DNA of 64,000 nucleotides from Tahibacter amnicola (GTDB taxonomy: Bacteria; Pseudomonadota; Gammaproteobacteria; Xanthomonadales; Rhodanobacteraceae). The notes under the pieces are model-generated. The model was not told the DNA's origin and did no database searches. It was given only the letters and a program-made list of their open reading frames with translations. Location: the NCBI RefSeq assembly GCF_025398735.1, contig NZ_CP104694.1, positions 1,265,001 through 1,329,000 of the forward strand, given 5' to 3'. Shown in pieces: positions 27,894 to 38,508 of the stretch; position 1 is the stretch's first letter, and each line of letters begins with the position of its first letter. Position numbers and translations under genes: made by a program.

Positions 27894-28553
27894 TTACAGC
27901 TGGTTGAGCTTGAACGATACGGGCACCAGCCCCCACCCCTCCACCGGCTGGCCGTTGTGCGTGCCCGGTGTGAAGCGCCATTTCATCACCGCCGTGCGGG
28001 CGGCACGGTCCAGGGTGGTCGAGCCGGACGAGCGTTCGATTTCGATGGTCTTGGGCACACCGTCCGTTCCGACCAGCACCCGCAGCATCACTTCACCTTC
28101 CTCGCGCTTGCGCAGGGCCTCGGCGGGGTATTTGACCTGGGACATCTTTCCGTAGGCCAGGCCCACCGAGGGCGAGGTGTCGGGTGGTGCGATGTCCGTC
28201 GGCGGTGCCGCTTTTTCCGTGGTATCGACCGTGTAGGACCGCGGCGTCACTTCCTCGGTGATCACCGGCGGCGCCTGGACGACCGGCGGACGCGGCGTCT
28301 GGCGCACGCGTTCCACCACTCTTGGCTTGAACTTCGGCGGCTCTGGCGGTTTCGGGGGTTCCGGCGGCTTCGGTGGTTCGGTCACCAGGTTGACCGTCTG
28401 TACCGGCGGTGGCGTCTTGGCTTCGCTGGGATGGAAGGCCGGCGGTGCGAGCATCAGCAGGAGTGCGACGGCGTGCACCGCCATGGTGGCCGACATCGCG
28501 GCGCTGCGTTTCCACTGGAACGAGATCGGGTTCGGATTGAGCGCGACGGGCAT
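27894..28553 (-). CDS. TonB-family energy transducer
   Basis: A 219-residue protein with the TonB layout: N-terminal membrane anchor (about 18-38, MSATMAVHAVALLLMLAPP), a proline-rich spanning segment with PPKPPEPPKPPEPPKFKP (about 60-77), and a C-terminal TonB domain (VKYPAEALRKREEGEVMLRVLV then MKWRFTPGTHNGQPVEGW). TonB couples proton motive force, through ExbB/ExbD, to outer-membrane receptors. No exbB, exbD or receptor gene is adjacent, so it is a stand-alone copy. It diverges from the sulfate transport operon. Confidence 0.9.
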   Translation of the reverse strand: MPVALNPNPISFQWKRSAAMSATMAVHAVALLLMLAPPAFHPSEAKTPPPVQTVNLVTEPPKPPEPPKPPEPPKFKPRVVERVRQTPRPPVVQAPPVITEEVTPRSYTVDTTEKAAPPTDIAPPDTSPSVGLAYGKMSQVKYPAEALRKREEGEVMLRVLVGTDGVPKTIEIERSSGSTTLDRAARTAVMKWRFTPGTHNGQPVEGWGLVPVSFKLNQL

Positions 28554-28761
28554 GGCGTTAACCCCTGGTCAGCCGGTGTTGGCAGGGGGTGAAACGCCGG
28601 GGCCGCCGGGGCGGGGTTGGCGCCCGAATTCCTGATCATTTTCGCCAAGTCCTTGACTTGCATCCTTGTTTGGCGGGGCGCTCGACATGTCATAAGGTGA
28701 TAACAGGGCGTCAATTCCCGCTTCACTGCACTCGCTTTAGGCTTTTCCCAACTTCCTCGAG

Positions 28762-29772
28762 ATGGCTGCGATGACCAAGCCCCTGAACCTGCTCCTTGCC
28801 GCGCTATGGTCGCTATCAGCGCCGGCCTTTGCCGCGGACGTCACCATCCTCAATGTGTCCTACGACCCCACGCGCGAGTTGTACAAGGACGTCGCCACGG
28901 CGTTCGCCGCAAAGCACCGGACGGAAACCGGCGATCAGGTTACCGTGAACGCTTCCCATGGCGGCTCGGGCAAGCAGGCCCGCGCCGTGATCGACGGCCT
29001 GGAAGCCGACGTGGTGACGCTGGCCCTGGCCTATGACATCGACGCGATCGCGCGGACGGGTCTTGTCGGCGCGGATTGGCAGAAACGACTACCGAACAAC
29101 GCTGCACCGTATACCTCGACCATCGTCTTCCTGGTGCGCAAGGGCAACCCCAAGGGCATCAAGGACTGGCCGGACCTGATCAAGCCGGGCGTGCAGGTGA
29201 TCACGCCCAACCCGAAGACGTCCGGTGGCGCACGCTGGAACTACCTGGCGGCCTGGGGCTATGCCTTGCGGCAACCCGGCGGCAATGCCACCAAGGCGCG
29301 CGAGTTCGTGGCGGCGCTGTACAAGAATGTGCCGGTGCTGGACACGGGCGCCCGCGGTTCGACCACGACCTTCGTCCAGCGCGGCATCGGCGATGTGCTG
29401 CTGGCCTGGGAGAACGAAGCGCTGCTGTCGCAGCGGGAACTGGGCAAGGACCAGTTCGAGATTGTCGTGCCGTCGATTTCGATCCTGGCCGAGCCCCCCG
29501 TGGCCGTCGTGGACAAGGTCGTCGACAAGCGCAAGACACGCGCCACCGCCGAGGCCTACCTCAACTTCCTCTACACACCGCAGGCGCAGGAACTGGCCGC
29601 GAAACACTTCTACCGCCCGCGCCTGGCTGAAGTCGCTGCCAAGTACGACAGCCAGTTCGCGAAAGTCACTACGTTCACCATCGACGAGGTGTTCGGGGGC
29701 TGGAAGAAGGCGCAGGCGGAACACTTCGACGACAACGGCGTGTTCGACCAGCTCGGTACGGCAAACAACTAG
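28762..29772 (+). CDS. sbp: Sulfate/thiosulfate ABC transporter, periplasmic binding protein
   Basis: A 336-residue solute-binding protein with a signal peptide (core [17 protein letters not shown], cleavage before [18 protein letters not shown]). The opening [11 protein letters not shown] and the later [17 protein letters not shown] and [27 protein letters not shown] are the sulfate-binding signatures of Sbp/CysP. It captures sulfate (or thiosulfate) in the periplasm for the CysT-CysW-CysA importer encoded just downstream. A second ATG nine bases on (MTKPLNLLL) gives a more usual signal peptide and may be the true start. Sbp and CysP cannot be separated with certainty by eye. Confidence 0.93.
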   Translation: MAAMTKPLNLLLAALWSLSAPAFAADVTILNVSYDPTRELYKDVATAFAAKHRTETGDQVTVNASHGGSGKQARAVIDGLEADVVTLALAYDIDAIARTGLVGADWQKRLPNNAAPYTSTIVFLVRKGNPKGIKDWPDLIKPGVQVITPNPKTSGGARWNYLAAWGYALRQPGGNATKAREFVAALYKNVPVLDTGARGSTTTFVQRGIGDVLLAWENEALLSQRELGKDQFEIVVPSISILAEPPVAVVDKVVDKRKTRATAEAYLNFLYTPQAQELAAKHFYRPRLAEVAAKYDSQFAKVTTFTIDEVFGGWKKAQAEHFDDNGVFDQLGTANN

Positions 29773-29856
29773 GCACTCCTTCGTGCAAACCGTTCTTGAA
29801 ACGCCATTTCCCACGACGGCCGGTATCCCCGGCCGCTCGCCATGGAGGCGACAACC

Positions 29857-30675
29857 ATGACGCGCCGCGTGCTGCCGGGCTTCGGGCTGAGCCTGGGCTA
29901 CACCGTGGTCTACCTGGGCCTGATCGTACTGCTGCCCTTGTCGGCGCTGGCGGTCAAGGCCGCGGGCATCGGCTTCGATGGCCTGTGGTCGATTCTCGCC
30001 ACGCCGCGCATCGTGGCCGCGTTGAAGCTGAGCTTCGGTGCGGCGGCGCTTTCCGCGGTAATCAATGCGGTGGTGGGCCTCCTGGTGGCCTGGGTGCTGG
30101 TGCGCTACGAATTTCCGGGCAAGCGCCTGTTCGATGCGCTGGTGGATCTTCCGTTCGCGCTGCCGACTGCGGTCGCCGGTATCGCACTGACCGCGCTGTA
30201 CGCACCCAATGGGTGGCTGGGCCAGTGGCTGGTGCCGCTGGGCATCAAGGTGGCGTTCTCGCCGCTGGGCGTGCTCGTCGCCATGATCTTCGTCGGGTTT
30301 CCCTACGTGGTACGCACAGTTCAGCCGGTGCTGGAAGCCCTGGACCGGGACGTCGAGGAAGCCGCGGAAAGCCTTGGCGCCACGCGCCTGCAGACTTTCG
30401 TGCGCGTGCTGTTCCCGCTGATGCTGCCGGCCTTGCTGACCGGGGTCGCGCTGGCCCTGGCGCGTGCCGTCGGCGAGTACGGATCGGTCATCTTCATTTC
30501 CGGCAACCTGCCGATGCAGTCGGAAATCCTGCCGTTGGTCATTGTGCAAAAACTGGAACAGTATAAATATGCCGACGCGGCCGCGGTCGGCGTGATCATG
30601 CTGGCGATCTCGTTCGGCCTGCTCCTGGCGATCAACATGTTGCAGCGCTGGAGCCGGCGCTGGGCGGAGCGGTGA
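29857..30675 (+). CDS. cysT: Sulfate ABC transporter permease CysT
   Basis: A 272-residue inner-membrane permease with about six helices. The ABC-permease EAA loop is [28 protein letters not shown], and [25 protein letters not shown] near the end is a CysT/CysU hallmark. The ATG follows GGAGG at eight bases; a start 15 bases upstream is in frame but less well placed. Second gene of the sbp-cysT-cysW-cysA operon; it forms the channel with CysW. Confidence 0.94.
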   Translation: MTRRVLPGFGLSLGYTVVYLGLIVLLPLSALAVKAAGIGFDGLWSILATPRIVAALKLSFGAAALSAVINAVVGLLVAWVLVRYEFPGKRLFDALVDLPFALPTAVAGIALTALYAPNGWLGQWLVPLGIKVAFSPLGVLVAMIFVGFPYVVRTVQPVLEALDRDVEEAAESLGATRLQTFVRVLFPLMLPALLTGVALALARAVGEYGSVIFISGNLPMQSEILPLVIVQKLEQYKYADAAAVGVIMLAISFGLLLAINMLQRWSRRWAER

Positions 30676-30676
30676 C

Positions 30677-31558
30677 ATGGAAGATCTGTTGCGTTTGCGT
30701 GCGAAACACCGCTCCCGCTCAAGCTGGTTGGCGCGGGAAGTGCTGCATGTGCTGCTCATCGGCGGCGCGCTGGGGTTTCTCGTTCTCTTCCTGGTGCTGC
30801 CCCTGGCGGCCGTTTTCGTCGAGGCGCTGCGCAAGGGGCTCGGGACGTATTTCGAGGCGCTGGCCCATCCCGAGGCCGTGTCCGCGATCAAGCTGACCCT
30901 GCTGGTGGCCGGCATCTCGGTGCCGCTGAACACGATCTTCGGCCTGGCGGCGGCCTGGGCGATGACGCGCTTCGAATTTCGCGGCAAGACCTGGCTTGGC
31001 GCGCTGATCGACCTGCCGTTCTCCGTGTCGCCGGTGGTGTCCGGCCTGATCTACGTGCTGCTGTTCGGCGCGCAGGGCTGGTTCGGCCCGTGGCTGGCGG
31101 CGCATGACATCAAGCTGATTTTTGCCGTGCCCGGGCTGGTGCTGGCCACCGTATTCGTCACCCTGCCGTTCGTGGCGCGGGAGCTCATTCCGCTGATGCA
31201 GGCGCAGGGCAGCGAGGAAGAAGAAGCGGCGCGCGTGCTCGGCGCCACCGGCTGGCAGATGTTCTTCCGCGTGACCCTGCCCAACATCAAGTGGGCGCTG
31301 CTCTACGGCGTGCTGTTGTGCAACGCGCGCGCCATGGGCGAGTTTGGCGCGGTGTCGGTGGTGTCGGGTCACATCCGCGGGCTGACCAACACGCTGCCCC
31401 TGCAAGTGGAAATTCTTTACAACGATTTCGCCTCGGCGGCGGCATTTGCCGTGGCGTCGCTACTGGCCCTGCTGGCGCTGGTCACGCTGGCGCTGCGTAC
31501 CTTCCTGGAATGGCGCTATGGCGCCGAACTCGCGGCGCGAGCGCCGCGCGGACATTGA
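30677..31558 (+). CDS. cysW: Sulfate ABC transporter permease CysW
   Basis: A 293-residue permease, partner of CysT. The EAA loop reads [32 protein letters not shown], and [25 protein letters not shown] near the C-terminus is typical of CysW. It starts one base after the CysT stop codon and ends two bases before cysA, so the operon is tight. Confidence 0.95.
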   Translation: MEDLLRLRAKHRSRSSWLAREVLHVLLIGGALGFLVLFLVLPLAAVFVEALRKGLGTYFEALAHPEAVSAIKLTLLVAGISVPLNTIFGLAAAWAMTRFEFRGKTWLGALIDLPFSVSPVVSGLIYVLLFGAQGWFGPWLAAHDIKLIFAVPGLVLATVFVTLPFVARELIPLMQAQGSEEEEAARVLGATGWQMFFRVTLPNIKWALLYGVLLCNARAMGEFGAVSVVSGHIRGLTNTLPLQVEILYNDFASAAAFAVASLLALLALVTLALRTFLEWRYGAELAARAPRGH

Positions 31559-31560
31559 AC

Positions 31561-32700
31561 ATGACGATCGACATCGCCAACCTGCATCGCCGTTTCGCCG
31601 ACTTCCGGGCGCTCGATGATGTCAGCCTCACTATCGCGCCGGGCGAATTCGTCGCCCTGCTGGGCCCTTCGGGCTCGGGCAAGACGACCCTGCTGCGCAT
31701 CCTGGCCGGCCTTGATTTCCCCGACGCCGGCAGCGTCACGCGCGACGGCCGCGACCTGCTGGGCATCAGTGCGCGCGAACGCGGCGTCGGCATGGTGTTC
31801 CAGCACTACGCGCTGTTCCGCCACATGACCGTGTTCGACAACATTGCCTTCGGCCTTCGCGTGCGGCCGCGTGCCAAGCGGCCCAGCCGTGCGGAAATCG
31901 CCGACCGCGTCGAAAAGCTGCTCAAGCGCGTGCAGCTGGAGGGCTTCGCCAACCGTTATCCGGCGCAGCTGTCCGGCGGTCAGCGCCAGCGCGTGGCGCT
32001 GGCGCGTGCACTGGCGACCGAGCCGGATGTACTGCTGCTGGACGAACCCTTTGGCGCACTGGATGCGCAGGTCCGCATTGCGCTTCGTCGCTGGCTGCGC
32101 CACCTGCACGAAGAGCTGGGGCTCACCACCGTCTTCGTCACCCACGATCAGGAAGAGGCGCTGGAGCTGGCCGATCGCGTCGTGGTGATGAACCTGGGCA
32201 AGATCGAGCAGGTCGGTACGCCGGACGAGATCTACCAGCAGCCCGCAACGCCCTTCGTGTTCGAGTTCATCGGCAAGGTGAACAAGGTGCCGGTGCGCAT
32301 CAGCGGCGGCCGCGTCCACGCGGGCGATCAGCGTTTCGACGCCGACCCGCTCGACGGCGTGGCCGATGGCACCGCGGTCGCGTATGTGCGGCCCGAACAC
32401 CTGGCGCTGACGCCGGCCGCGCTTGAATCGGGCTGGAAGGCGACGCTACGCCATGTGTATCTGTCGGGCAGCGTGGCGCACCTGGAACTGGATGTACCGG
32501 CACTGGGGCAGACACTCGAAGCGGAGCTCGGTGGCGACGAGGCACAGCGCCGCTCGCTCACCACCGGCGTGACAGTGACCGTCCAGCCGCGTCACCTGAC
32601 CGTCTTTCCAATCGATTCGAAGACCGGCAAGCCGGACCTGCAACGGCGGCGTGTCGTGCACCCGCGCTACGGTCAGGCGGCGATCGCGCGCTGGCGTTAA
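31561..32700 (+). CDS. cysA: Sulfate ABC transporter ATP-binding protein CysA
   Basis: A 379-residue ABC ATPase that powers sulfate import. Walker A is GPSGSGKT (35-42), the signature LSGGQRQ (137-143), Walker B LLLDEP (158-163) and the switch histidine is in [15 protein letters not shown]. The C-terminal regulatory TOBE-like part (about 240-379) contains [14 protein letters not shown] and YVRPEHLAL, as in other CysA proteins. It is slightly longer than E. coli CysA. Its end lies five bases from the convergent Nudix regulator gene. Confidence 0.95.
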   Translation: MTIDIANLHRRFADFRALDDVSLTIAPGEFVALLGPSGSGKTTLLRILAGLDFPDAGSVTRDGRDLLGISARERGVGMVFQHYALFRHMTVFDNIAFGLRVRPRAKRPSRAEIADRVEKLLKRVQLEGFANRYPAQLSGGQRQRVALARALATEPDVLLLDEPFGALDAQVRIALRRWLRHLHEELGLTTVFVTHDQEEALELADRVVVMNLGKIEQVGTPDEIYQQPATPFVFEFIGKVNKVPVRISGGRVHAGDQRFDADPLDGVADGTAVAYVRPEHLALTPAALESGWKATLRHVYLSGSVAHLELDVPALGQTLEAELGGDEAQRRSLTTGVTVTVQPRHLTVFPIDSKTGKPDLQRRRVVHPRYGQAAIARWR

Positions 32701-32704
32701 GCGC

Positions 32705-33640
32705 TCACCGCCCCCACCAGGCGCCCGGAAAGTAGACGCCGGGCGCCGGCCGCTCGCGGAAGACTTCGTGGCGGAACCGGAACAGTTCCGCCGGACGGCC
32801 GCCCGTCGCAGGCGCCAGCCGGCCGGTTCCCTCGACCAGTCCGGCGCTTTCCACCAGTCGGCGGAAGTTCTGCTTGTGCAGGCGGTTGCCGCTCAGTGCC
32901 TCCACTACCTGTTGCAGCTGCAACAGGGTGAATTCCGGGGCGAGCAATTCAAAGACGACCGGGCGGTATTTCAGTTTGCCGCGGACGCGCCCCAGCGCCG
33001 TCGCCAGTATGCGCCGGTGATCCAGCGCCATTGGCCGCCCGCCGGCAGCGGGCGGGGAATCGCCTGCGCCACGTTCACGCAGGGCTTCGGCAACCAGTCC
33101 GGCCTCCCACAGCAATTCGTAACGCTCCAGCGTGCGCTCCGGATCCCAGGGCGTGGCATCCAGGCCGAAGGTGAGGTCGACCCGTTCGCGTTTGCGCTTG
33201 TCGCGTCCGGCCCAGGCATGCAGGCGCGGGGCGAGGTCGCGCTCGATCAGGGTCGGCCGGCCGTTGCGCCAGTCTTCCCAGGGCAGGTAGCCGTACCAGT
33301 CGCGCCAGTGGGCGCCCAGCCGCGCGGGCATGGACTGTTCGCGCACGAGGGCCAGATAGGCGGTCGAGATGACACGCCCGCCGCCCATGCGTTCGCGCGG
33401 GTCGCGATAGCGGTCGCCAAAGGTATACAACTGTTCGACGTAGCCAAGCTGGAAGCCGGTCTGCTGCGAGACCCAGTCGCGAACGCCGCGTTCCAGCGTC
33501 TGGTGGGCCTCCAGGTCGAGCGGGCCGGAGGGCAGGGCCTCCTCGCCGCTCGGGTCAGCCACCGTCAGTACGCGCGGCGCCTCGGCGGTGACCGCAATGA
33601 TGACGGCGTCAAGGCCGATATGGATGGACGACTCGGGCAT
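32705..33640 (-). CDS. Nudix-domain transcriptional regulator (NrtR-like)
   Basis: A 311-residue protein with an N-terminal Nudix-fold domain (about 1-150) and a C-terminal winged-helix segment (about 220-311, containing FTLLQLQQVVEALSGNRLHKQNFRRLVESAGLV). The Nudix catalytic box is degenerate: LERGVRDWVSQQTGFQ lacks the REUXEE glutamates, as in NrtR regulators that use the domain to bind an ADP-ribose-type ligand rather than hydrolyse it. NrtR proteins control NAD metabolism genes; none lies beside this one. Not known to relate to the adjacent sulfate operon. Confidence 0.85.
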   Translation of the reverse strand: MPESSIHIGLDAVIIAVTAEAPRVLTVADPSGEEALPSGPLDLEAHQTLERGVRDWVSQQTGFQLGYVEQLYTFGDRYRDPRERMGGGRVISTAYLALVREQSMPARLGAHWRDWYGYLPWEDWRNGRPTLIERDLAPRLHAWAGRDKRKRERVDLTFGLDATPWDPERTLERYELLWEAGLVAEALRERGAGDSPPAAGGRPMALDHRRILATALGRVRGKLKYRPVVFELLAPEFTLLQLQQVVEALSGNRLHKQNFRRLVESAGLVEGTGRLAPATGGRPAELFRFRHEVFRERPAPGVYFPGAWWGR

Positions 33641-33706
33641 GCGCCCAGAATAGCGGACTTGACGCGTCGTTTACCGCCCGTTCCCTGCACGCTGGCACAG
33701 GCGCCG

Positions 33707-34282
33707 TCAGGGTTTCTCGACGCGGATGCTCGCGTCGTCGTAGTCGAAATAGCGGATGCGCGTGGTCGACTTGACGCCCATGAATGCCCCTTGCGATTCC
33801 AGCTGAAGCGGCAGGCCTGATTTCTGCGAGATCCACACCTTCACGTCGGCGCGATGCGGCTGTGAAATGGTGTAGTTGTATATATTGGCCGGCTCGCCGT
33901 CGACGGTATCGCTGCCGGCCGCCTGCACGGTCATGTCGCCTTCCAGCTGCTCAAGTGTCTTCTGGTTCCGGTACTGGCCGACGATCTTGCCCACCGGCAT
34001 CGGCAGGCGGATGCTGCGCCCGTCGATTACCGTGTAGGCATCGTCGCCAACGATGACCTGCTCGGCCTGCCCCTGGCCGGTGACGATGTGGTAGCGGTCC
34101 GGGGCGACAAAATCCATTGACGAGATCTGCTGTCCTTTCTTCACATCCACCACCGTGGCGCGAAAACTCTTGGCGGCCAGGAACTTGGAGAATGCCGCAT
34201 GCAGATCTTCCCGCGGTGACGCGGCAGCGGCAGTGCTGGCGAAGGCAAGGACCAGTGCGAGGAGGGACGGGCGGCGCGGCAT
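33707..34282 (-). CDS. Secreted LolA-fold protein of unknown function
   Basis: A 191-residue protein with signal peptide MPRRPSLLALVLAFASTAAA and a beta-rich mature part. The pattern FVAPDRYHIVTGQGQAEQVIVGDDAYTVIDG, then VDGEPANIYNYTISQPHRADVKVWISQKSGLPLQ, is that of LolA/LolB-like and LppX-like lipid-binding half-barrels. It probably carries or senses a lipid in the envelope. Divergent from the WYL regulator gene. Confidence 0.72.
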   Translation of the reverse strand: MPRRPSLLALVLAFASTAAAASPREDLHAAFSKFLAAKSFRATVVDVKKGQQISSMDFVAPDRYHIVTGQGQAEQVIVGDDAYTVIDGRSIRLPMPVGKIVGQYRNQKTLEQLEGDMTVQAAGSDTVDGEPANIYNYTISQPHRADVKVWISQKSGLPLQLESQGAFMGVKSTTRIRYFDYDDASIRVEKP

Positions 34283-34394
34283 GGATGCACTCCAGGGGTG
34301 CGGCAGAGTCGGGCACTCGCAATGCTATACGCAAAACCGGGCGACGGACCGACGGGGCTGGCGAAGCAGCGGCCCTAGCCGCCACAATCGGGAC

Positions 34395-35369
34395 ATGGAC
34401 CGATACGAACGCATCTTAAGTCTGCACCGCATCCTCAAGGCCTCGCGCTATCCGGTCAGCCTGCAGCGGCTAAAGGACGAGCTGGGATGTTCCCGCGCCA
34501 CCCTGTACCGCGATGTCGCTTTCCTGCGCGATGCGCTCGGCGCTCCGATCGAGAGCGGCGAGGGCGACCAGGCCGCCTTTCGCTACGATGGCGCGGAAGC
34601 CGAGCGGTTCGAGTTGCCGGGCCTGTGGCTGACCAGCGACGAGCTGTCGGCCCTGCTGGCACTCAACGCGCTGACGGCCAAGAGCGGGCCGGGCATCCTC
34701 TCCGATGCGCTGGCGCCGTTCGAGAAACGGATCGAGGCGCTGCTCTCGGATCACGTCAGCGGTAGAAAACTGCCGGTTGAGCGCATTCGCGTCATCGCCA
34801 GCGGAAATCGCAAACTGGACGAAATCAGTTTTCGCGTCGTGGCTGGCGCCGTCGTGGCGCGACGCCAGCTGAAGTTCCGCTATCGCGCTCGCTCCACCGG
34901 GCAGACCACCGAACGCCAGGTCTCCCCACAGCGCCTGGCGCACTACCGCGACAACTGGTATCTCGACGCCTGGGACCATGAGCGCGAAGGACTCCGCAGT
35001 TTTGCCGTCGACCGGATCGCGGCCCCGCAGATGCTCGATGCCGAGGCGATCGATCGCGACGACGCCGAACTCGACAAGCATCTGGCCGCCAGCTACGGCA
35101 TCTTTTCCGGCGCGCCCAAGGCCTGGGCCACGATCCGCTTTTCGCCGCATGCCTCGCGCTGGGTGGCCGACGAACACTGGCATTCGCAGCAGCAGGGCGC
35201 ATTTCTGTCGGATGGCCGTTACGAACTGAAGGTGCCCTACAGCAATTCCAAGGAATTGCTGATGGATGTCCTCAAATACGGACCGGATGCCGAGATCGTC
35301 GCGCCGCTGAGTCTGCGCGAGGAAATGAAAATCCTGCTGCAGCTGTCGATCGGGGCGTACCAGGCCTGA
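34395..35369 (+). CDS. WYL-domain transcriptional regulator (YafY-like)
   Basis: A 324-residue regulator: N-terminal helix-turn-helix (about 10-55, LHRILKASRYPVSLQRLKDELGCSRATLYRDVAFL), a middle helical part and a WYL domain (about 140-225) with VVARRQLKFRYRARSTGQTTERQVSPQRLAHYRDNWYLDAWDHE, where the arginine and W-Y-L residues stand. WYL domains bind nucleotides or single-stranded nucleic acid and often govern DNA-damage or defence genes. The C-terminal WCX-like part is also present. No defence genes neighbour it. Start at the ATG following GGGAC. Confidence 0.9.
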   Translation: MDRYERILSLHRILKASRYPVSLQRLKDELGCSRATLYRDVAFLRDALGAPIESGEGDQAAFRYDGAEAERFELPGLWLTSDELSALLALNALTAKSGPGILSDALAPFEKRIEALLSDHVSGRKLPVERIRVIASGNRKLDEISFRVVAGAVVARRQLKFRYRARSTGQTTERQVSPQRLAHYRDNWYLDAWDHEREGLRSFAVDRIAAPQMLDAEAIDRDDAELDKHLAASYGIFSGAPKAWATIRFSPHASRWVADEHWHSQQQGAFLSDGRYELKVPYSNSKELLMDVLKYGPDAEIVAPLSLREEMKILLQLSIGAYQA

Positions 35370-35418
35370 TCGGCGGCACCCCGCCACGCTTTTGTCCCTG
35401 AGGATCCGCGTACCGGCC

Positions 35419-36372
35419 ATGAATACGCCCGTCGTTGTCGCCAACCCCGAACCGCCGCGCCGCAGCGCGATCTCCCTGGTCCTCGGATCGGGCGGCGCGC
35501 GCGGATACGCCCATGTCGGCGTGATCGAGGAGCTGCAGGCACAGGGCTATGTCATCCAGTCGGTCGCCGGCAGCTCGATGGGAGCGCTGGTCGGCGGGGT
35601 TTTCGCGGCCGGCAAGCTGGAGGCTTATCGCCACTGGTCGAGCAGCCTGAAGACCTTCGACGTGCTGCGCCTGGTCGACTGGACCTGGCGGGGCGGCGGA
35701 CTGATCAAGGGGCACCGCGTCATCAGCGCGCTGCGCGAGATGGTCGGTGACATCGATATCGAAGACCTGCCGATCAGCTATACCGCCGTCGCGGTCGATA
35801 TCGACGCGCAGCGCGAAGTGTGGTTCTCACGCGGCTCGCTGTTCGACGCGATCCGTGCCTCGATTTCGATTCCCACCGTCTTCCGGCCACACCTGTACCA
35901 GGGGCGTCGCCTGGTCGATGGCGGCCTGCTCAATCCCGTGCCGGTGACGCCGACGCTGCGCGACCTGACCGACGCGACGATCGCCGTGGACGTCAACGCG
36001 GAAGCCGAAGGGATCTCCGAGCGCGAAACGCCGATCACGCGTCCGGAAATCGTCGAGCCGGTATCGGCGGATTCCGCGGGATTCAGCTTTTCGCGGATCG
36101 GTGCGGCATTCGAGCGGTTCATGGAAAAGCGATCACGGCGTGTCGCCGTCACCGAGCCGGGCCTGCTGGAACTGTTCGCCCGCTCGCTCGATGTCGTGCA
36201 GGAAACCCTGACCCGCTACAAGCTCGCTGCCCAGCCGCCGGATCTGGTGATCTCGATTCCGCGCAATGTCTGTGCGTTCTATGAGTTCCAGCGCGCCGAC
36301 GAAGTGATCGAGGTGGGCCGGCTGCGTACGCGCGAGGCCCTGGCGCGTTGGCAGCGCGCGCGGCGCGGCTGA
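35419..36372 (+). CDS. Patatin-like phospholipase (RssA-type)
   Basis: A 317-residue serine hydrolase. The oxyanion motif is GSGGARGYAHVGV (about 24-36), the nucleophile serine is in GSSMG (about 55-59) and the catalytic aspartate in VDGGLLNP (about 171-178), forming the Ser-Asp dyad of patatins. It lacks a signal peptide and is the compact RssA/NTE-like form. It ends 40 bases before a bidirectional terminator shared with rho. Confidence 0.92.
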   Translation: MNTPVVVANPEPPRRSAISLVLGSGGARGYAHVGVIEELQAQGYVIQSVAGSSMGALVGGVFAAGKLEAYRHWSSSLKTFDVLRLVDWTWRGGGLIKGHRVISALREMVGDIDIEDLPISYTAVAVDIDAQREVWFSRGSLFDAIRASISIPTVFRPHLYQGRRLVDGGLLNPVPVTPTLRDLTDATIAVDVNAEAEGISERETPITRPEIVEPVSADSAGFSFSRIGAAFERFMEKRSRRVAVTEPGLLELFARSLDVVQETLTRYKLAAQPPDLVISIPRNVCAFYEFQRADEVIEVGRLRTREALARWQRARRG

Positions 36373-36411
36373 TATCCGCCGGCAGCCGGTTCCCGCCTGG
36401 AACCGGGAAAC

Positions 36412-36440
36412 AAAAAAGGCCGGTTTCCCGGCCTTTTTTT
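36412..36440. terminator. Bidirectional intrinsic terminator between patatin gene and rho
   Basis: A-run, perfect GGCCGG / CCGGCC core stem extended by A-T pairs to 12 bp (36412-36423 with 36428-36439), a TTTC loop and a T tract on both strands. It serves the rightward patatin gene and the leftward rho gene. Confidence 0.92.
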
Positions 36441-36459
36441 ACGTCTCGGTCAGCGGCGA

Positions 36460-38271
36460 TCAGCCACGCTTCATCGAGTTGAAGAACTCGTCGTTGGACT
36501 TGGTGTTCTTCATCTTGTCGAGCATGAACTCCATCGCGCCGAGTTCGTCCATCGGATGCAGGAGCTTGCGCAGGATCCAGATCTTCTGGAGCAGGTCCGG
36601 TTCGATCAGGAGTTCTTCGCGGCGCGTGCCCGAGCGATTGATATTGATGGCCGGATAGACGCGTTTCTCACCGATACGGCGGTCAAGATGCACTTCCATG
36701 TTGCCGGTGCCCTTGAACTCTTCGTAGATGACCTCGTCCATCTTCGAGCCGGTATCGATCAGCGCGGTGGCCAGGATGGTCAGCGAGCCGCCTTCTTCCA
36801 CATTGCGCGCGGCGCCGAAGAATCGCTTGGGGCGTTGCAGGGCATTGGCGTCGACACCGCCGGTGAGCACCTTGCCCGAGGACGGCACGACCGTGTTGTA
36901 CGCGCGCGCCAGGCGGGTGATGGAGTCGAGCAGGATGACCACGTCCTTCTTGTGTTCGACCAGGCGCTTGGCCCGTTCGATCACCATGTCGGCGACCTGC
37001 ACGTGGCGCGCGGCCGGTTCGTCGAAGGTGGAGCTGATGACCTCGGCGCGCACGCTGCGCTGCATTTCGGTCACTTCTTCCGGGCGCTCGTCGATCAGCA
37101 GGATGATCAGGTGCACTTCCGGATGGTTGTTGACGATGGCCTGGGCCACGTTCTGCAGCATCATCGTCTTGCCCGCCTTGGGCGGCGAGACGATCAGGCC
37201 GCGTTGGCCCTTGCCGACCGGCGAGATCAGGTCGAGGATGCGGCCGGTGATGTCTTCGGACGAGCCGTTGCCGCGTTCCAGGTGGAACGACCGGCGCGGG
37301 AACAGCGGCGTGAGGTTCTCGAACAGGACCTTGTTCTTCGACGCTTCCGGCGGCTCGCCGTTGATGTCGTCGACCTTCAGCAGCGCGAAGTAGCGTTCAC
37401 CGTCCTTCGGCGGACGGATGCGGCCGGTGATGTAGTCGCCGGTGCGCAGGTTGAAGCGCCGGATCTGGCTGGGGCTGACGTAGATGTCATCCGGGCCGGC
37501 CAGGTACGACTCGTCGCCCGAGCGCAGGAAGCCGAAGCCGTCCTGCAGGATTTCCAGTACGCCTTCGCCCCAGATGCCGCCGCCGCTGCGGGCATGCGCC
37601 TTGAGGATGTTGAAGATGACGTCCTGCTTGCGGGCGCGGGCGACACCTTCCTGGATACCGAGGCCTTCGGCCATGTCCAGCAGCGCCGCGGCCGGCTTGC
37701 GCTTGAGCTCGGTGAGGTTGATCAGCGGACCATTGCCGCCGCCATTGCGCTCGTCGGGAATTTCGTCCTCGTAATTGCCGCCGCGCATCTGCTGCTGGCG
37801 ATTCTGGCGATTACGGTTGCGGTTGCGCCCTTCGCGGCGGCTGCCCTGGTGCTGGCCCTGGCCGTAGCCCTGGTTCTGGCCCTGCGGGCCTTGGCCGCCC
37901 TGGCCCTGGGCGCCGTTGCCGCCGTCACCGGAGGCGGCGTTGCCCGAATCGGCGCGGTCGCCGCTGAAGAGGTCCTGCGTGTTCTGGCGTTCGGCCGGCG
38001 CCTCGTCGCGCGGCGCGTGTTCGCGCAGCGACAGTGGCTCGCGGGGTGCCGATTCGCGCGGCTGGGTGTCGCGCGGGGCGGCTTCACGGCGCTCCGGCGC
38101 TTCGCCGGCCTGGGCCTTTGCCTCCGCCTTGGCGGCAGCCGCTTCCGCCTTGGCGGCGGCTCGGGCGGCCTGCGCTTCGCGCCGCGACGGGCGGCTTTCG
38201 GCAGGCGGATTGTCGGGACGCGCATCGGCCGTTGCGGCCGAGCCGTTTTCCTTGTTCTCGATATCAGACAC
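36460..38271 (-). CDS. rho: Transcription termination factor Rho
   Basis: A 603-residue Rho, a hexameric RNA-dependent ATPase/helicase that ends transcription. The core has the RNA-binding domain ([33 protein letters not shown]), Walker A PPKAGKTM, Walker [13 protein letters not shown], the Q-loop region and R-loop [13 protein letters not shown] with GKVLTGGVD. Unlike E. coli Rho (419 residues) it has about 180 extra residues at the N-terminus, rich in Ala/Lys/Glu repeats, then Gly/Gln (about 120-145) and Arg/Asn stretches. The start is a GTG ([10 protein letters not shown]) preceded by GAGG; a slightly longer ATG frame exists. Encoded after trxA on the same strand. Confidence 0.95.
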   Translation of the reverse strand: MSDIENKENGSAATADARPDNPPAESRPSRREAQAARAAAKAEAAAAKAEAKAQAGEAPERREAAPRDTQPRESAPREPLSLREHAPRDEAPAERQNTQDLFSGDRADSGNAASGDGGNGAQGQGGQGPQGQNQGYGQGQHQGSRREGRNRNRNRQNRQQQMRGGNYEDEIPDERNGGGNGPLINLTELKRKPAAALLDMAEGLGIQEGVARARKQDVIFNILKAHARSGGGIWGEGVLEILQDGFGFLRSGDESYLAGPDDIYVSPSQIRRFNLRTGDYITGRIRPPKDGERYFALLKVDDINGEPPEASKNKVLFENLTPLFPRRSFHLERGNGSSEDITGRILDLISPVGKGQRGLIVSPPKAGKTMMLQNVAQAIVNNHPEVHLIILLIDERPEEVTEMQRSVRAEVISSTFDEPAARHVQVADMVIERAKRLVEHKKDVVILLDSITRLARAYNTVVPSSGKVLTGGVDANALQRPKRFFGAARNVEEGGSLTILATALIDTGSKMDEVIYEEFKGTGNMEVHLDRRIGEKRVYPAININRSGTRREELLIEPDLLQKIWILRKLLHPMDELGAMEFMLDKMKNTKSNDEFFNSMKRG

Positions 38272-38508
38272 GGGCAAACCTCGCATGGGCGCCGTTGGCC
38301 GGCAATCAACTCGCCGGCGGGATGGAATCAGGGGGTGAACCGGAAGGGGTGGGGCGCTGCGCCCCGAAACGCTTCGGCTACGTTAGCACTGTGAAATCGG
38401 TGCGTAAAGCGGCAGACCGGCGGACTTTGCTTTCGACGCGACAGCGCGCCGGTGCCCTGCGGGCCCGCGCGCCGGCCGGTGGGCCGAGGCGCGGGGGGCC
38501 GCGCTGGA

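Noticed and set aside
28340-28400. Repeat DNA in the TonB gene
   Set aside because: It encodes the Pro-Pro-Lys/Glu spacer normal for TonB; not a CRISPR or mobile repeat.
36556-38394. 612-residue rightward frame across rho
   Set aside because: Antisense of Rho; no motif or ribosome binding site.
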